From Sphingobacteriales bacterium (GTDB taxonomy: Bacteria > Bacteroidota > Bacteroidia > Chitinophagales > JADIYW01): DNA of 64,000 nt. Within the stretch, counting starts at the first letter, position 1; every line of letters starts with the position of its first letter. The notes under the pieces were generated by a model, which saw only the letters and a list, made by a program, of their open reading frames with translations, searched no databases and was not told the origin of the DNA. The translations under genes were made by a program, and so were the position numbers. The stretch lies in the NCBI GenBank assembly GCA_016719635.1, contig JADJYT010000001.1, forward strand, positions 186,001-250,000. The letters run 5' to 3'. Below are positions 8,532-17,710 of this stretch, in pieces.

Positions 8532-9407
8532 ATGTCAAACATATCTCCCAATGATGTCTCTTTAAATCCTTATAACCCTGAAGAAATAAAGGTCAGACGC
8601 GTCAATTTTTCTTTCAATAAAGACAACCCCCGGTTTTATTACAAAAACAATCCCTTCAGCACCCATTTTATCAATGCGCTGCATATTGTATTTCCAACCG
8701 GCGAACGATTCTTTGTAAATTCCGTTTTGAAGTATAAAAATCAGGTTAAAGACGGGAAGCTGCAAAAGCAAGTTCGGAACTTTTGCGGACAGGAAGGCAT
8801 ACATAGTTCCATGCACGAAAGGTTTTGGGCAATATTAAAAGAGAACGGTTATCAGATAGAAGGCTACGAAAATCATATTGATAAATTACTGCACAAAATA
8901 GTCTCAAAAATCAAAATTCCATTCCTTAAAGATAAAAGTATCGACTTGGTGGCAACCGCCTGTCTGGAACATTTTACGGCATTATTCGGACATGCCTTAT
9001 TCATGCATGTCAATACACAAAAGGATGTTGTCCCGGAAGATATGGCGGAATTGTTCCTTTGGCATGCCGCTGAAGAAATCGAGCACAAGCATGTCGCCTT
9101 TGATGTGATGCAGAAAGTAGATGAGCAGGAATATGCCAAACGGGTGGTGGCTATGCCGGTAGTAACTGCCTTGCTTTATTTTTATCTTTTTGTGGGAACA
9201 GGCTTACTGATGTATCAGGATAGAAAATATATAAATACGAAAGACCTTCCTAAACAGTTTAACGAATTTGCAACCGGATTATTTAATGAATTGCATGCAG
9301 ATGCCTATAAAGAATATTTTAAGTTTTTTAAAAAAGGATTTCATCCGTCTGTTTTAAATGACTATCATCTGGCGGAAGAATTCTTTAGGGATAAAGCCTA
9401 TGCTTAA
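8532..9407 (+). CDS. PF10118-type predicted metal-dependent hydrolase, copy 2
   Basis: A 291-residue paralogue of the gene directly upstream. It keeps the same ligand-bearing segments (FCGQEGIHSSMHERFW, CLEHFTALFG, WHAAEEIEHKHVAFD) and the same end, HLAEEFFRDKAYA against HLAEELLKGKNYA. The hydrophobic stretch around residues 205-230 is also shared and could be a membrane contact or a buried helix. Whether the two proteins form a heterodimer is unknown. A hairpin terminator follows the stop. Confidence 0.8.
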   Translation: MSNISPNDVSLNPYNPEEIKVRRVNFSFNKDNPRFYYKNNPFSTHFINALHIVFPTGERFFVNSVLKYKNQVKDGKLQKQVRNFCGQEGIHSSMHERFWAILKENGYQIEGYENHIDKLLHKIVSKIKIPFLKDKSIDLVATACLEHFTALFGHALFMHVNTQKDVVPEDMAELFLWHAAEEIEHKHVAFDVMQKVDEQEYAKRVVAMPVVTALLYFYLFVGTGLLMYQDRKYINTKDLPKQFNEFATGLFNELHADAYKEYFKFFKKGFHPSVLNDYHLAEEFFRDKAYA

Positions 9408-9413
9408 TGTGTA

Positions 9414-9443
9414 AAAAATCCCTGAGTAGTTTCAGAGATTTTT
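9414..9443 (+). terminator. Intrinsic terminator after the PF10118 pair
   Basis: AAAAATCCCTGA (9414-9425) pairs with TCAGAGATTTTT (9432-9443) with one mismatch around a 6-base loop, and a T-rich tail follows. It starts 7 bases after the stop of the second gene. Confidence 0.65.
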
Positions 9444-9514
9444 ATTCTTTCTCTTCATTATAATTTTCAGTGAATCAACAACTTCTGGGTAGTTACAGAA
9501 CTACCTGACTTAAA

Positions 9515-9710
9515 ATCCGGTAAAGTTGACCTCCCTATTCTGGTTTAGATTGACCATGTAAGACTGGATTAAATTGACTACCTAAATAAGAATATAAGAG
9601 TTCACTTTGTAAGGAGCCAAATTAGTGTAAGTTTTGATTAATTAAACTTACTAAAATGGCAAATAAACCAATCAGCAGTAGAAATTAGAAAAATCCTGGG
9701 TGCAGACTAA
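9515..9710 (+). mobile_element. Decayed IS21-like remnant: terminal repeats plus broken istA start
   Basis: The 327 bases between 9408 and 9734 hold no intact gene. After the terminator there are three similar segments (GTTGACC, ATTGACC, ATTGACT at about 9526, 9549 and 9573), as in the multiple terminal repeats of IS21-family elements. At 9656 an ATG opens the peptide MANKPISS, which resembles IS21 IstA N-termini. It stops after 10 codons, but adding one base before the TAG restores VEIRKILGA, a typical IstA continuation. The frame then stops again and the rest of the element is missing. I see no intact partner end in the window. Confidence 0.55.
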
Positions 9711-9734
9711 ACTAAATTATAAATTTTTGTAAGT

Positions 9735-10793
9735 TTATTTGGTGGTGTCTTCCTGAACGCCTAAAAGCCTGACAAACAGATCAGTACCCTCGATCTGACT
9801 GAGAATGACTTTGGTCAGCACCATCATAGGTACGGATAAGAACATACCATAAATCCCCCAAAGGAATCCCCAAAACAATAGTCCCATTATTATGACAATG
9901 GTATTCAAAGATGTCCTGTTTCCCAAAAATACAGGTTCAAGTACTGATGCCAGTATGAAGTGATAGGCATAAGCGATGAGATTGAGTGTGATGGCGGTGT
10001 AAACGGAATCAAACTGGATTAAACCCATAATAAAAACAGGTACCAACCCGATGATAGCTCCGAAAACAGGAAGAAAATTGAGCACAAATCCTATAAAACC
10101 CCAAAAGAAAGCAAATTGTAATCCAAACAGCAAACCTATAACCGTTACACCTACCCCGTAAAAAAGGCTGATAACCAGCTTGACCTTCATGTAAGAAACA
10201 ATGGAATTTTTTATCTGCTCAAATGCCTCAATGTATTTTTTGCTTTTACCTTCTCCTCCCAGATAATGCAGATAATTTTCGTATCGCATGATTCCGGATA
10301 ATAAGATTACCAAATATATGGAAGTCAGTAAAAATTCTTCGAAAAGCGAACCTAATGTACCGAATATCGAACCTGAATTGGTCATAATCATCTCTGAGGA
10401 AATGCCTGAGGTAACATCATTAAACAGGTGTTCTAAATCCAGTTTTTTACCTGTAACCCTATTATACATTTCCAGTACACCTGAAAGTTTTGAATTAATC
10501 TGAGATAAAATATACTCCTTCTCCCCGTAAATATCCGCTCCAGTCTTGTAAATCACTGTACCGATGAAAAAAATAGTCGTCAGAAATAAGACCAGGATAA
10601 TGGAAATGCTCAGCCATAACGGAAATTTTCTTTTTTCAAACCAAACCAGGCCTGGCTGAAATAACAGTGCAAGAAACATAGCCAGCATTAAGGGAATCAA
10701 CAGGTCCTGTAATAAATATAACAAGCCGAGCACTATTACTGATGTAAAGAAGACCAGGACATTCCTTATGGTTGTCAATTCTGATTGTACCAT
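9735..10793 (-). CDS. AI-2E/PerM-family membrane transporter
   Basis: A 352-residue integral membrane protein of the AI-2E transporter superfamily (PF01594; YdiK/PerM/TqsA). It has paired N-terminal helices, a soluble insert around residues 80-150, and a C-terminal bundle with GFVLNFLPVFGAIIGLVP, the most conserved family segment. Family members are linked to export of small molecules or to Na+/H+ antiport, so the substrate here is unknown. The start overlaps the stop of the corA-like gene by one base, placing it last in a dapF-corA-perM operon. Confidence 0.85.
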   Translation of the reverse strand: MVQSELTTIRNVLVFFTSVIVLGLLYLLQDLLIPLMLAMFLALLFQPGLVWFEKRKFPLWLSISIILVLFLTTIFFIGTVIYKTGADIYGEKEYILSQINSKLSGVLEMYNRVTGKKLDLEHLFNDVTSGISSEMIMTNSGSIFGTLGSLFEEFLLTSIYLVILLSGIMRYENYLHYLGGEGKSKKYIEAFEQIKNSIVSYMKVKLVISLFYGVGVTVIGLLFGLQFAFFWGFIGFVLNFLPVFGAIIGLVPVFIMGLIQFDSVYTAITLNLIAYAYHFILASVLEPVFLGNRTSLNTIVIIMGLLFWGFLWGIYGMFLSVPMMVLTKVILSQIEGTDLFVRLLGVQEDTTK

Positions 10794-11743
10794 TATAACC
10801 AGCGTTTTTTTCTGAAATACACAACAAATAATATAGTGAGTAAGACACTAATCAATACAACGATGGTAAATGCATGGCGCTGGTGCTGGAATGGCAAATC
10901 CACATTCATACCATATATTCCGGCAACCAGCGTAGGAAGCATCAATGCGATTGTGACCGCTGTCAGACGGTTTACCACATGCCCTAAATTATTGGAAATT
11001 ATAGATGCAAAAGCCCCCATCATATTCCCCAGGATATTGGAATAAACATTGGCCATTTCCAGTGCCTGAGAGTTATCAATCAGGATATCCTGAAACAATT
11101 CTTTGGAATCTTCATCCTCATTGAAATTAAGAAAGTCTGTCCTCTGAATCTTCAGCAGAACCATCTCGTTGGCTCTAATATCATTCACAAAATAGATCAA
11201 TGCTTTCTGTAAATGTAATAATTTATTTAATTCCTGATTTCTGCTGGAATAGTTCAGCTCTTTTTCAATCTGGGATATTCGTTTGTTGATTTCTCTCAGA
11301 TAATGTAAAAAATAATACACGTTGCGTTCAAAAATTTTCAACACAAAGAAATTCCTTTCGCTGAGCGATCCAAGTTTGACACTGTTTTTTTCCACCCACT
11401 CCATCATCGGATTACTTAAAGAACTTACCGTTAACAGCATATCGGGAATTAATATGATGCCGACAGGAATGGTAATATAAGTCGCCTCATCTTCCATATC
11501 AAACCCTTCATTTAAAATAGGTGTATTGATGACTATCAATTTGGCATCATCCTGCTTCTCATAACGGGAACGCTCATATTGGTCAATACAATCCAGGATA
11601 AAAGAAAAGGGCACATCCAGTTTCTGAGCCAATGCTTCGAGCTGTTCCAGATGAAAAGGAGGGGCAATATTTATCCAGCAGTCTCTTTCCGGCTGAGAAA
11701 GCTCCGTCAGATGACCGTTGTGTGTGGAATATATCTTAATCAT
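10793..11743 (-). CDS. corA: CorA-family divalent metal ion transporter
   Basis: A 316-residue CorA-type channel for Mg2+ or similar divalent ions. The soluble domain covers about residues 1-250. The end has two membrane helices, with the signature GMN in LVAGIYGMNVDLPF between the first helix and the periplasmic loop, then a basic tail. The length is normal. Start and stop overlap dapF (ATGA) and the PerM gene (TAATG). The exact ion (Mg2+, Co2+, Ni2+, Zn2+) cannot be decided from sequence. Confidence 0.92.
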   Translation of the reverse strand: MIKIYSTHNGHLTELSQPERDCWINIAPPFHLEQLEALAQKLDVPFSFILDCIDQYERSRYEKQDDAKLIVINTPILNEGFDMEDEATYITIPVGIILIPDMLLTVSSLSNPMMEWVEKNSVKLGSLSERNFFVLKIFERNVYYFLHYLREINKRISQIEKELNYSSRNQELNKLLHLQKALIYFVNDIRANEMVLLKIQRTDFLNFNEDEDSKELFQDILIDNSQALEMANVYSNILGNMMGAFASIISNNLGHVVNRLTAVTIALMLPTLVAGIYGMNVDLPFQHQRHAFTIVVLISVLLTILFVVYFRKKRWL

Positions 11744-12528
11744 GACAGTATCGTATCGCTTAATACACCTTCAAAAACAAATTCTGCGGGACCAATCAAC
11801 CAGATATTCTTATAAGTATTTCCTTCCATTTCAAATGAAACGCTGAGTTTGCCGCCGGGAGTCTCTATATCAAGTACGCCGGTATCCATCTTACGCCTTT
11901 CCGCTATACACAAGGCTGCCGCTACTGTTCCTGTTCCGCAGGAAAGCGTTTCATCCTCTACCCCCCTTTCATAAGTACGCATTTTAATCTTTCCAGTCTG
12001 ATCATTTACAAAATTCACATTGATGCCTTCCTTCCTGTAAGTATCGTTATACCTTATCTTATGCGCTTCTTCCATAATTCTTAAAGCTGCAATATCATCT
12101 CTGAACGACACATAATGCGGGGAGCCTGTAAACAAAACCGCATCCTCTCCAGCGTTTGAAATTTCCGGGACATCAATCATCTTTAAATGAACCAGACCAT
12201 CTTTCAAAACATACTCGTGTTCCCCGTCAATAGCCATGAATGTACCGTGTTCGCCGGCTATATCTAAAAGACGGGCAAAAGCACTGATACATCTTCCTCC
12301 GTTGCCGCACATCGTACTCTCATTCCCATCTGCATTAAAATAGACCATCTTAAAGTCAGTAGCTGCATGCTCTTCCAGCAACATTAGTCCGTCAGCACCA
12401 ACACCAAAGCGTCTGTCGCATATTTTCCGGATGAGCGCTGTCTGGCCAACAGGAAATTCATGGTTTCTGTTATCTATTAACACAAAATCATTTCCTGTTC
12501 CCTGGTATTTGTAAAAACGAATTGGCAT
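11740..12528 (-). CDS. dapF: Diaminopimelate epimerase
   Basis: DapF interconverts LL- and meso-diaminopimelate for lysine and peptidoglycan synthesis. Both catalytic cysteines are present: C74 in TMCGNGGRC and C197 in LSCGTGT, numbered from the ATG at 12528. A TTG at 12534 is in frame, but the ATG gives MPIRFYKYQGTGNDF, the normal family start. Meso-DAP use fits the mpl gene at 50766. The gene is first in an operon with corA and perM, and a -7 box lies just 3 bases upstream. Confidence 0.96.
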   Translation of the reverse strand: MPIRFYKYQGTGNDFVLIDNRNHEFPVGQTALIRKICDRRFGVGADGLMLLEEHAATDFKMVYFNADGNESTMCGNGGRCISAFARLLDIAGEHGTFMAIDGEHEYVLKDGLVHLKMIDVPEISNAGEDAVLFTGSPHYVSFRDDIAALRIMEEAHKIRYNDTYRKEGINVNFVNDQTGKIKMRTYERGVEDETLSCGTGTVAAALCIAERRKMDTGVLDIETPGGKLSVSFEMEGNTYKNIWLIGPAEFVFEGVLSDTILS

Positions 12529-12531
12529 GCA

Positions 12532-12539
12532 CAAAAATA
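12532..12539 (-). promoter_or_regulatory. -7 box TATTTTTG directly before dapF
   Basis: A perfect TAnnTTTG box on the minus strand ends 3 bases before the dapF ATG. As with fmt, use of this box predicts a transcript starting at the start codon. No clear -33 TTTG is seen. Confidence 0.5.
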
Positions 12540-12661
12540 AGGTATTCAGACTGTATTATAATCAATCACCCAGTTAACTTTTTTTAACCCGCCGTTATAA
12601 TTTTTTAAAAGATTCATTTGTTGTAGGTGTGTAATTTGCAATCATTAAAATAAATACGTTT

Positions 12662-14146
12662 ATGAAAAAGCTATTGGTATACTTTGTAATCGGCATCATC
12701 AGTGCGATGTCTGCCGTTGCCATTTCAAACAAATTGAACGGTCATTCCCCTACCCTTATCAGGGAAAGCAATGCTGTTCCGGTAAAATTTGCCGGACATA
12801 ACGGTTCTTTATCGGGCGATGCATTTGTGCAGGCTGCTAAAGTAAGCACCCCTGCTGTTGTGCACATTAACACCACTGTAAAAGCAAAGAAAACATCCAA
12901 GAATATGCGGAATATGAATCCGTTTTTCCAGTTTTTCGGAGACCCGTTCGGCAACTCGCCTTTTGATATGCCCGAACAAGACCAGGAAGGCTCCGGTTCT
13001 GGAGTTATTATCAGCAATGACGGTTATATCGTCACGAACAACCACGTTGTGGAAGGCGCCGATGAAATAAAGGTTAACCTGTTTGACAACAGAGAGTTCA
13101 AAGCCAAATTGATTGGCAACGACCCGAACACCGACTTGGCAGTTATTAAAATTGAAACCTCCGATCTGCAGTTCTTGACATTTGCCAATTCCGATGCTGC
13201 GGAGGTCGGACAATGGGTGCTGGCTGTTGGAAACCCATTTAACCTCGCTTCAACAGTAACGGCCGGAATTATTTCCGCCAAAGCACGCAATATCAATATA
13301 TTAAGGGAAAAAGCCGGAAATCTGGCGATTGAATCATTTATACAAACCGACGCCGCCGTAAACCCCGGAAACAGTGGTGGTGCACTGGTCGACCTCAACG
13401 GAAACCTTATTGGAATCAATTCAGCCATCGCCACACCTACCGGTTCATACGCGGGTTATTCATTTGCCATCCCATCCAACCTTGCAAAAAAAGTAGTGAA
13501 AGATATTATTGATTTCGGTATTGTACAACGGGGTTTTTTAGGTGTGAATATCCGTGAAATCGATGATGAACTGGCTAAAGACCTGAAGCTCAAGAAGATT
13601 CAGGGGGCCTACATCGCCGAAGTGAATAAAAACAGCGCTGCTGAAGATGGCGGTATCAAACGCGGAGATGTTATCATCAAAGTAGGTGATAATGACATTA
13701 AAAACGCAGCGGACTTACAAGAACATATAGCCAGCTACCGGCCTGGAGATAAGATAAATGTAGAGATATACAGGGATGGTAATATGATAAACAAAACCAT
13801 CATTCTGAAATCAAAGGATAACACCACTTCCCTGCTTTCCAAAGACAATAAAAATTCAACCAGCGTGCTGGAAAGCCTGGGTATCAGCATTGAAGAGGTT
13901 TCCGGATTAGAGGCCAAGAAACTGGGAATAGCGAATGGCATCCGTATCACTAAAATATCAGATGGCATTATTAAACAAAACACCAATATTCAGGAAGGAT
14001 TTATCATAACGGCCATCAACAACAGAGCCGTTTCTAAAACGGAAGATTTAGAAGGTATACTATCAGACTCCAAAGGCAACGGAATACTCATGGAAGGAAA
14101 ATATCCAAACCAGAATGGAATAAAATATTATGCTTTTGGGTATTGA
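12662..14146 (+). CDS. degP: HtrA/DegP-family periplasmic serine protease
   Basis: A 494-residue secreted protease of the Do family, for quality control of envelope proteins. A signal or anchor helix covers residues 4-21. The chymotrypsin-like domain carries H128 (TNNHVV), D158 (NTDLAV) and S238 (NPGNSGGAL). A PDZ domain follows at about 290-375 and a divergent second one at about 395-490. A flexible insert with NPFFQFFGDPFG near residue 88 corresponds to the LA loop of DegP. The gene is monocistronic. DegQ or DegS would be alternatives, but two PDZ domains rule out DegS. Confidence 0.93.
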   Translation: MKKLLVYFVIGIISAMSAVAISNKLNGHSPTLIRESNAVPVKFAGHNGSLSGDAFVQAAKVSTPAVVHINTTVKAKKTSKNMRNMNPFFQFFGDPFGNSPFDMPEQDQEGSGSGVIISNDGYIVTNNHVVEGADEIKVNLFDNREFKAKLIGNDPNTDLAVIKIETSDLQFLTFANSDAAEVGQWVLAVGNPFNLASTVTAGIISAKARNINILREKAGNLAIESFIQTDAAVNPGNSGGALVDLNGNLIGINSAIATPTGSYAGYSFAIPSNLAKKVVKDIIDFGIVQRGFLGVNIREIDDELAKDLKLKKIQGAYIAEVNKNSAAEDGGIKRGDVIIKVGDNDIKNAADLQEHIASYRPGDKINVEIYRDGNMINKTIILKSKDNTTSLLSKDNKNSTSVLESLGISIEEVSGLEAKKLGIANGIRITKISDGIIKQNTNIQEGFIITAINNRAVSKTEDLEGILSDSKGNGILMEGKYPNQNGIKYYAFGY

Positions 14147-14232
14147 TAACAGTTTATAAGTTATTTATATTAGGATAAAGGCGGTAATATGCCATTAACT
14201 TATTTCCTATAACTTTCCTATTTTTACCCCGA

Positions 14233-14943
14233 ATGCCCAACCACTATTTCCAGTTTAAAAATTTCAGGATAGAACAGGACAGGTGTGCCATGAAAGTTTG
14301 TACGGATGCCTGCCTGTTCGGTGCCTGGATTCCGGCCAATAATTCAACAGGCAATATACTGGATGTAGGAACCGGAACCGGTTTATTAAGCCTGATGATG
14401 GCACAAAAGACAACTGCGCATATCGATGCAGTGGAAATTGATGAAGCGGCTTTTTTACAGGCAAAAGAAAATACGGCAAATTCATCCTACAACGAAAGAA
14501 TCTCCGTTTTTTGGGGTGATTTCAATAATTTTAAAACACAAAAAAAATACGACTTAATCATTTCGAATCCACCATTCTATGAAAATCAATTGCATTCGGC
14601 AGATGCAAAGGACCGTACTGCAAAACATGCAACGGCGCTTACTTTGGAAAACTTGTTTAAATGTGCTTCTCATTTACTGAAAGAGACTGGTAAATTAGCC
14701 ATTCTTCTGCCCTATTACAGAAAAGCCGACTGTCTGAAATGGGCACAGTTATACAAATTATATCCGGAACAATCCATTGAAATTCAGCAGACTCAGCATC
14801 ATGCATCTTTCAGGTATGCGGCACTGTTTACTTGTAATGGCTCTGTAAAACCACAGGATTCAACCTTCTCAATTAAGGATGCAGATGGCAATTACAGTCA
14901 GACGGCAACCTCTCTATTGAAACCGTTCTATCAATATTTATAA
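14233..14943 (+). CDS. tRNA1(Val) (adenine37-N6)-methyltransferase, TrmN6 (YfiC) family
   Basis: A 236-residue SAM-dependent methyltransferase. The SAM motif is LDVGTGTGLLSLMMAQ near residue 42 and the catalytic NPPFYENQ near residue 115 marks N6-adenine specificity. The start FQFKNFRIEQDRCAMKVCTDACLFGAW is typical of TrmN6 proteins, which modify A37 of tRNA-Val. The gene stands alone between htrA and the PhoD-like gene. Related MTases of this group act on rRNA or proteins, so the exact tRNA target is an inference. Confidence 0.88.
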   Translation: MPNHYFQFKNFRIEQDRCAMKVCTDACLFGAWIPANNSTGNILDVGTGTGLLSLMMAQKTTAHIDAVEIDEAAFLQAKENTANSSYNERISVFWGDFNNFKTQKKYDLIISNPPFYENQLHSADAKDRTAKHATALTLENLFKCASHLLKETGKLAILLPYYRKADCLKWAQLYKLYPEQSIEIQQTQHHASFRYAALFTCNGSVKPQDSTFSIKDADGNYSQTATSLLKPFYQYL

Positions 14944-15007
14944 TCCAACAGCGGTTTACTTTTGTCACAATTTGCTAAACTTCTGTGAAATATTGAAGAA
15001 TCACCTT

Positions 15008-15045
15008 GTTTTATATGAAAAATGATGTAATTTTCGATATAAAAC
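15008..15045. promoter_or_regulatory. Long imperfect inverted repeat upstream of the PhoD-like gene
   Basis: A left arm at 15008-15023 (starting GTTTTATAT) pairs with a right arm at 15030-15045 (ending ATATAAAAC) over about 15 base pairs with one bulged base and a 6-base loop. It ends 7 bases before the ATG at 15053, so it lies in the promoter or leader. It could be an operator or an mRNA hairpin near the start codon. Confidence 0.4.
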
Positions 15046-15052
15046 ATTTGTT

Positions 15053-16807
15053 ATGAAAAAACCTATACTTACTCTATTTGTCTTTATCTTAACTTTTTCC
15101 ACATCCTATGCTATCTCACCTGCTGATGAAGCGATGCGTTCTATGGCGGATACTTCACTGGTACCCTTCTATCATGGTGTAGCATCCGGTGATCCGACAC
15201 CAAATGCTGTAATCATTTGGACGCGCGTGACTCCTGAGGAAGCGGGTGTCATTAACGGAACCTGGCGGGTAGCAACAGACACCAATTTCACATCTATAGT
15301 TCAGTCCGGTACATTCAATACTGACAGTTCCAAGGATTACACTGTAAAAATTGATGTGACCGGGTTGTCCCCTAATACATGGTATTTTTATGAATTTACC
15401 GCTTTAGGAAAAAATTCATTGACGGGAAGAACGAAAACAGCACCTGTCGGAGGCGTAAACCAATTGAGATTTGCATTTGTTTCCTGCTCCAATTATCCAA
15501 ATGGTTTTTTTAATGCTTACGCCAGAATCAAAGACAGGAATGATATAGATGCCGTTTTACATTTGGGTGATTATATTTACGAATCCGGTACCGGTTCGTC
15601 TTCTACCAGAACAGACCAGCTGCCCAATAGTGAAATTATCAGACTGGCAGATTATCGATTACGGTATTCTTCCTATCGTTTAGATCCGGCACTTAGAAAA
15701 CTGCATCAGCAATATCCTTTCATGACAGTCTGGGATGACCATGAAACGGCGAATAATTCATACAAGGATGGTTCGGACAATCATACGCCTGCTACGGAAG
15801 GTCCATGGGATGTGCGTAAAGCTGCCGGGCAACAAGCCAATGACGAGTGGTTGCCGGTAAGGCTGCCTGTTGCCGGAGATCCAAATAAAATATGGCGCAA
15901 AATCAGTTATGGAAATCTGGCAGATATCTTTATGCTCGATACCAGGCTATACGCCAGAACGCTGCAGGAAGCGCTAGCCGATAATCAACGGAAAATTTTA
16001 GGAGATGAACAAATGGCCTGGCTGGAAAATGAACTGAAAAACTCCACGGCAAAATGGAAAATTCTGGGTCAGCAGGTTATGGTTGGGAACCTGAATCCCT
16101 TTTGGCAGTTAAACGGCGGCACCGGACTGATTTTGAATATGGATCAATGGGATGGATATCAGACCGAAAGGAAAAAAATGTTCGATATCATTTTAAACAA
16201 TAATATTCAAAACGTCATAGTCCTTACCGGCGATATACATACTGCATGGGCTATGGATTTACCCTATAATCAGCAAACTTATAACGCCTCAACCGGACAA
16301 GGTTCAGTCGGTGTGGAATTTGTCTGTACCAGTATTACATCCGGCTCCTCACCTGTCCCATTGGATCCGATTTACGGACTGGTAACCAACTTACTGCCGC
16401 ATATTAAATATGTGGATTTATATAAAAAAGGTTATGGAATTTTAGACCTAACCGATGAAAAGGCTCAGGGGAATTTCTATGCAATTAAAACAATTCAAAC
16501 AATTGACACCAATCAGACATTTGAAAGCGCCTGGTTTACATTGCCCTCAACCAGGTGGCTGAAAAAATCAACCACTCCGTCTGTCAAATTAGATCCGTTG
16601 CAGTTTCAGGCACCTGAAACACCCAGAACAGATATCATCAGCGGGATACACACAAAAGCGAATGAGTTGATAATGATGGGTATCTATCCGAATCCTTTTA
16701 TAGACAGAATATTCATGCAGTTTAACATGGTGAACAATTCCAATGCAGAGGCAAAAGTTTATGACCTGAGCGGAAAATTGGTAAAAAAGATTGATTTCGG
16801 TTTTTAA
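15053..16807 (+). CDS. PhoD-like secreted alkaline phosphatase, T9SS type A tail broken by a frameshift
   Basis: A secreted metallophosphatase of the PhoD family, acting on phosphodiesters or monoesters outside the cytoplasm. Residues 1-20 are a signal peptide. A PhoD N-terminal Ig-like domain (about 40-130, with FYHGVASGDPTP) precedes the metallophosphoesterase domain with SCSNYPNGFFNAY, LHLGDYIYE, WDDHETANN and LTGDIHTAWAM as likely metal-binding segments. The end starts a type A sorting domain (IYPNPF, VYDLSGKLVKKI) but stops early. One more T in the run at 16801-16805 would continue the frame to 16920 and complete the domain. As read, the protein would lack part of its export signal. Confidence 0.87.
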   Translation: MKKPILTLFVFILTFSTSYAISPADEAMRSMADTSLVPFYHGVASGDPTPNAVIIWTRVTPEEAGVINGTWRVATDTNFTSIVQSGTFNTDSSKDYTVKIDVTGLSPNTWYFYEFTALGKNSLTGRTKTAPVGGVNQLRFAFVSCSNYPNGFFNAYARIKDRNDIDAVLHLGDYIYESGTGSSSTRTDQLPNSEIIRLADYRLRYSSYRLDPALRKLHQQYPFMTVWDDHETANNSYKDGSDNHTPATEGPWDVRKAAGQQANDEWLPVRLPVAGDPNKIWRKISYGNLADIFMLDTRLYARTLQEALADNQRKILGDEQMAWLENELKNSTAKWKILGQQVMVGNLNPFWQLNGGTGLILNMDQWDGYQTERKKMFDIILNNNIQNVIVLTGDIHTAWAMDLPYNQQTYNASTGQGSVGVEFVCTSITSGSSPVPLDPIYGLVTNLLPHIKYVDLYKKGYGILDLTDEKAQGNFYAIKTIQTIDTNQTFESAWFTLPSTRWLKKSTTPSVKLDPLQFQAPETPRTDIISGIHTKANELIMMGIYPNPFIDRIFMQFNMVNNSNAEAKVYDLSGKLVKKIDFGF

Positions 16808-16920
16808 CGAGAGGCCTGCATAACAAATCCATTCATTTAAATGATTTAGCCCGCGGTGCCTATAAACTGGTGCTTGAAGACAATAACAACCTGATTGAAA
16901 GAACCATTGAAAAATTCTAA
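16808..16920 (+). other. Out-of-frame 3' end of the PhoD-like gene (rest of T9SS sorting domain)
   Basis: In the frame reached by adding one T at 16801-16805, this stretch reads on through LNDLARGAYKLVLEDNN to a stop at 16918-16920. This is how type A T9SS sorting domains usually end (short beta strands with a KLVLE-like motif). It has no start codon of its own and belongs to the upstream gene. Confidence 0.75.
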
Positions 16921-16922
16921 TA

Positions 16923-17531
16923 ATGCCTAGAAAGACAGTAACGCCAAATTCAAAGAAAATAGCATCTCCGCCGAATATAGCTAAACCAAATGCAGTAAAA
17001 GAAAATGTGTCAGATATAAATATCTTTCCAATCGGAAAACTGAAATACCCGGAAGAATATTCGGAAACGGTTATCAATAAACTGATTCAGGACATTCGCG
17101 TATTGCCGGAACACCTGAAGGCGGTAACCAAAAAAATCAACAAAAAGAAAAAGCTACAATACTCCTACAGGGACGGCGCATGGACTATAGAGCAAATCAT
17201 TCACCACCTGGCTGACAGCCACATGAATGCGCTCATACGTTTTAAATTAGCGCTGACTGAAAACAATCCAACCATCAAGCCCTATGATCAGGATTTATGG
17301 GTGGAAACTGCTGACGCACAGCTACCCATTAGAGTGTCCGTTCGCCTGCTGAAATCCATACACGCAAAGTGGGTGTCATTATTGGAAAATATGGATAATA
17401 ATGACTGGAAACGTACCTTTTACCATCCTGAGTACAAAAGAGCCTCGACTTTAGAACAAACACTGGCTTTATATGCGTGGCACGGTAAACATCACGTGGC
17501 GCAGATTGAGGTGGCGCTGAGAAACAATTAA
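16923..17531 (+). CDS. DinB-superfamily protein, YfiT/BstA-like putative metal-dependent transferase
   Basis: A 202-residue four-helix-bundle protein of the DinB_2 superfamily. The probable metal ligands are H100 (HLADSH) and H187/H191 (HGKHH, an HxxxH pair), the pattern of YfiT-like proteins. YfiT relatives include bacillithiol S-transferases, which use bacillithiol on toxic electrophiles; the protein WTIEQIIHHLADSH is close to that subgroup. The first 35 residues are a low-complexity extension rich in K, P and N with no clear role. Start is the ATG 3 bases after the restored end of the PhoD-like gene. Function is an inference from family. Confidence 0.75.
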   Translation: MPRKTVTPNSKKIASPPNIAKPNAVKENVSDINIFPIGKLKYPEEYSETVINKLIQDIRVLPEHLKAVTKKINKKKKLQYSYRDGAWTIEQIIHHLADSHMNALIRFKLALTENNPTIKPYDQDLWVETADAQLPIRVSVRLLKSIHAKWVSLLENMDNNDWKRTFYHPEYKRASTLEQTLALYAWHGKHHVAQIEVALRNN

Positions 17532-17644
17532 TGGTATTTTCTGCGAATTTATCATGAAAAATACCGGAATAAACGGTGATTTTCATACCCCACTTTCCGT
17601 CCATAATTTTAACAATACATTCACTTTGAATGACTTGTCTGATA

Positions 17645-17675
17645 TTGACATTGACTCTAAAAATGCTTATCTTTG
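17645..17675 (+). promoter_or_regulatory. Promoter of the primary sigma factor gene
   Basis: A -7 box TATCTTTG at 17668-17675 fits TAnnTTTG. A TTG-containing -33 region (TTGACA at 17645-17650) lies about 20 bases upstream. The ATG follows 35 bases downstream. Confidence 0.6.
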
Positions 17676-17710
17676 CACACTTTTAAAATTTATCCAATCT
17701 AAATCAACCT

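Noticed and set aside
16589..17077. A 162-residue open frame on the minus strand
   Set aside because: It runs antisense across the end of the PhoD-like gene and the start of the DinB-type gene, both of which have recognisable protein families.
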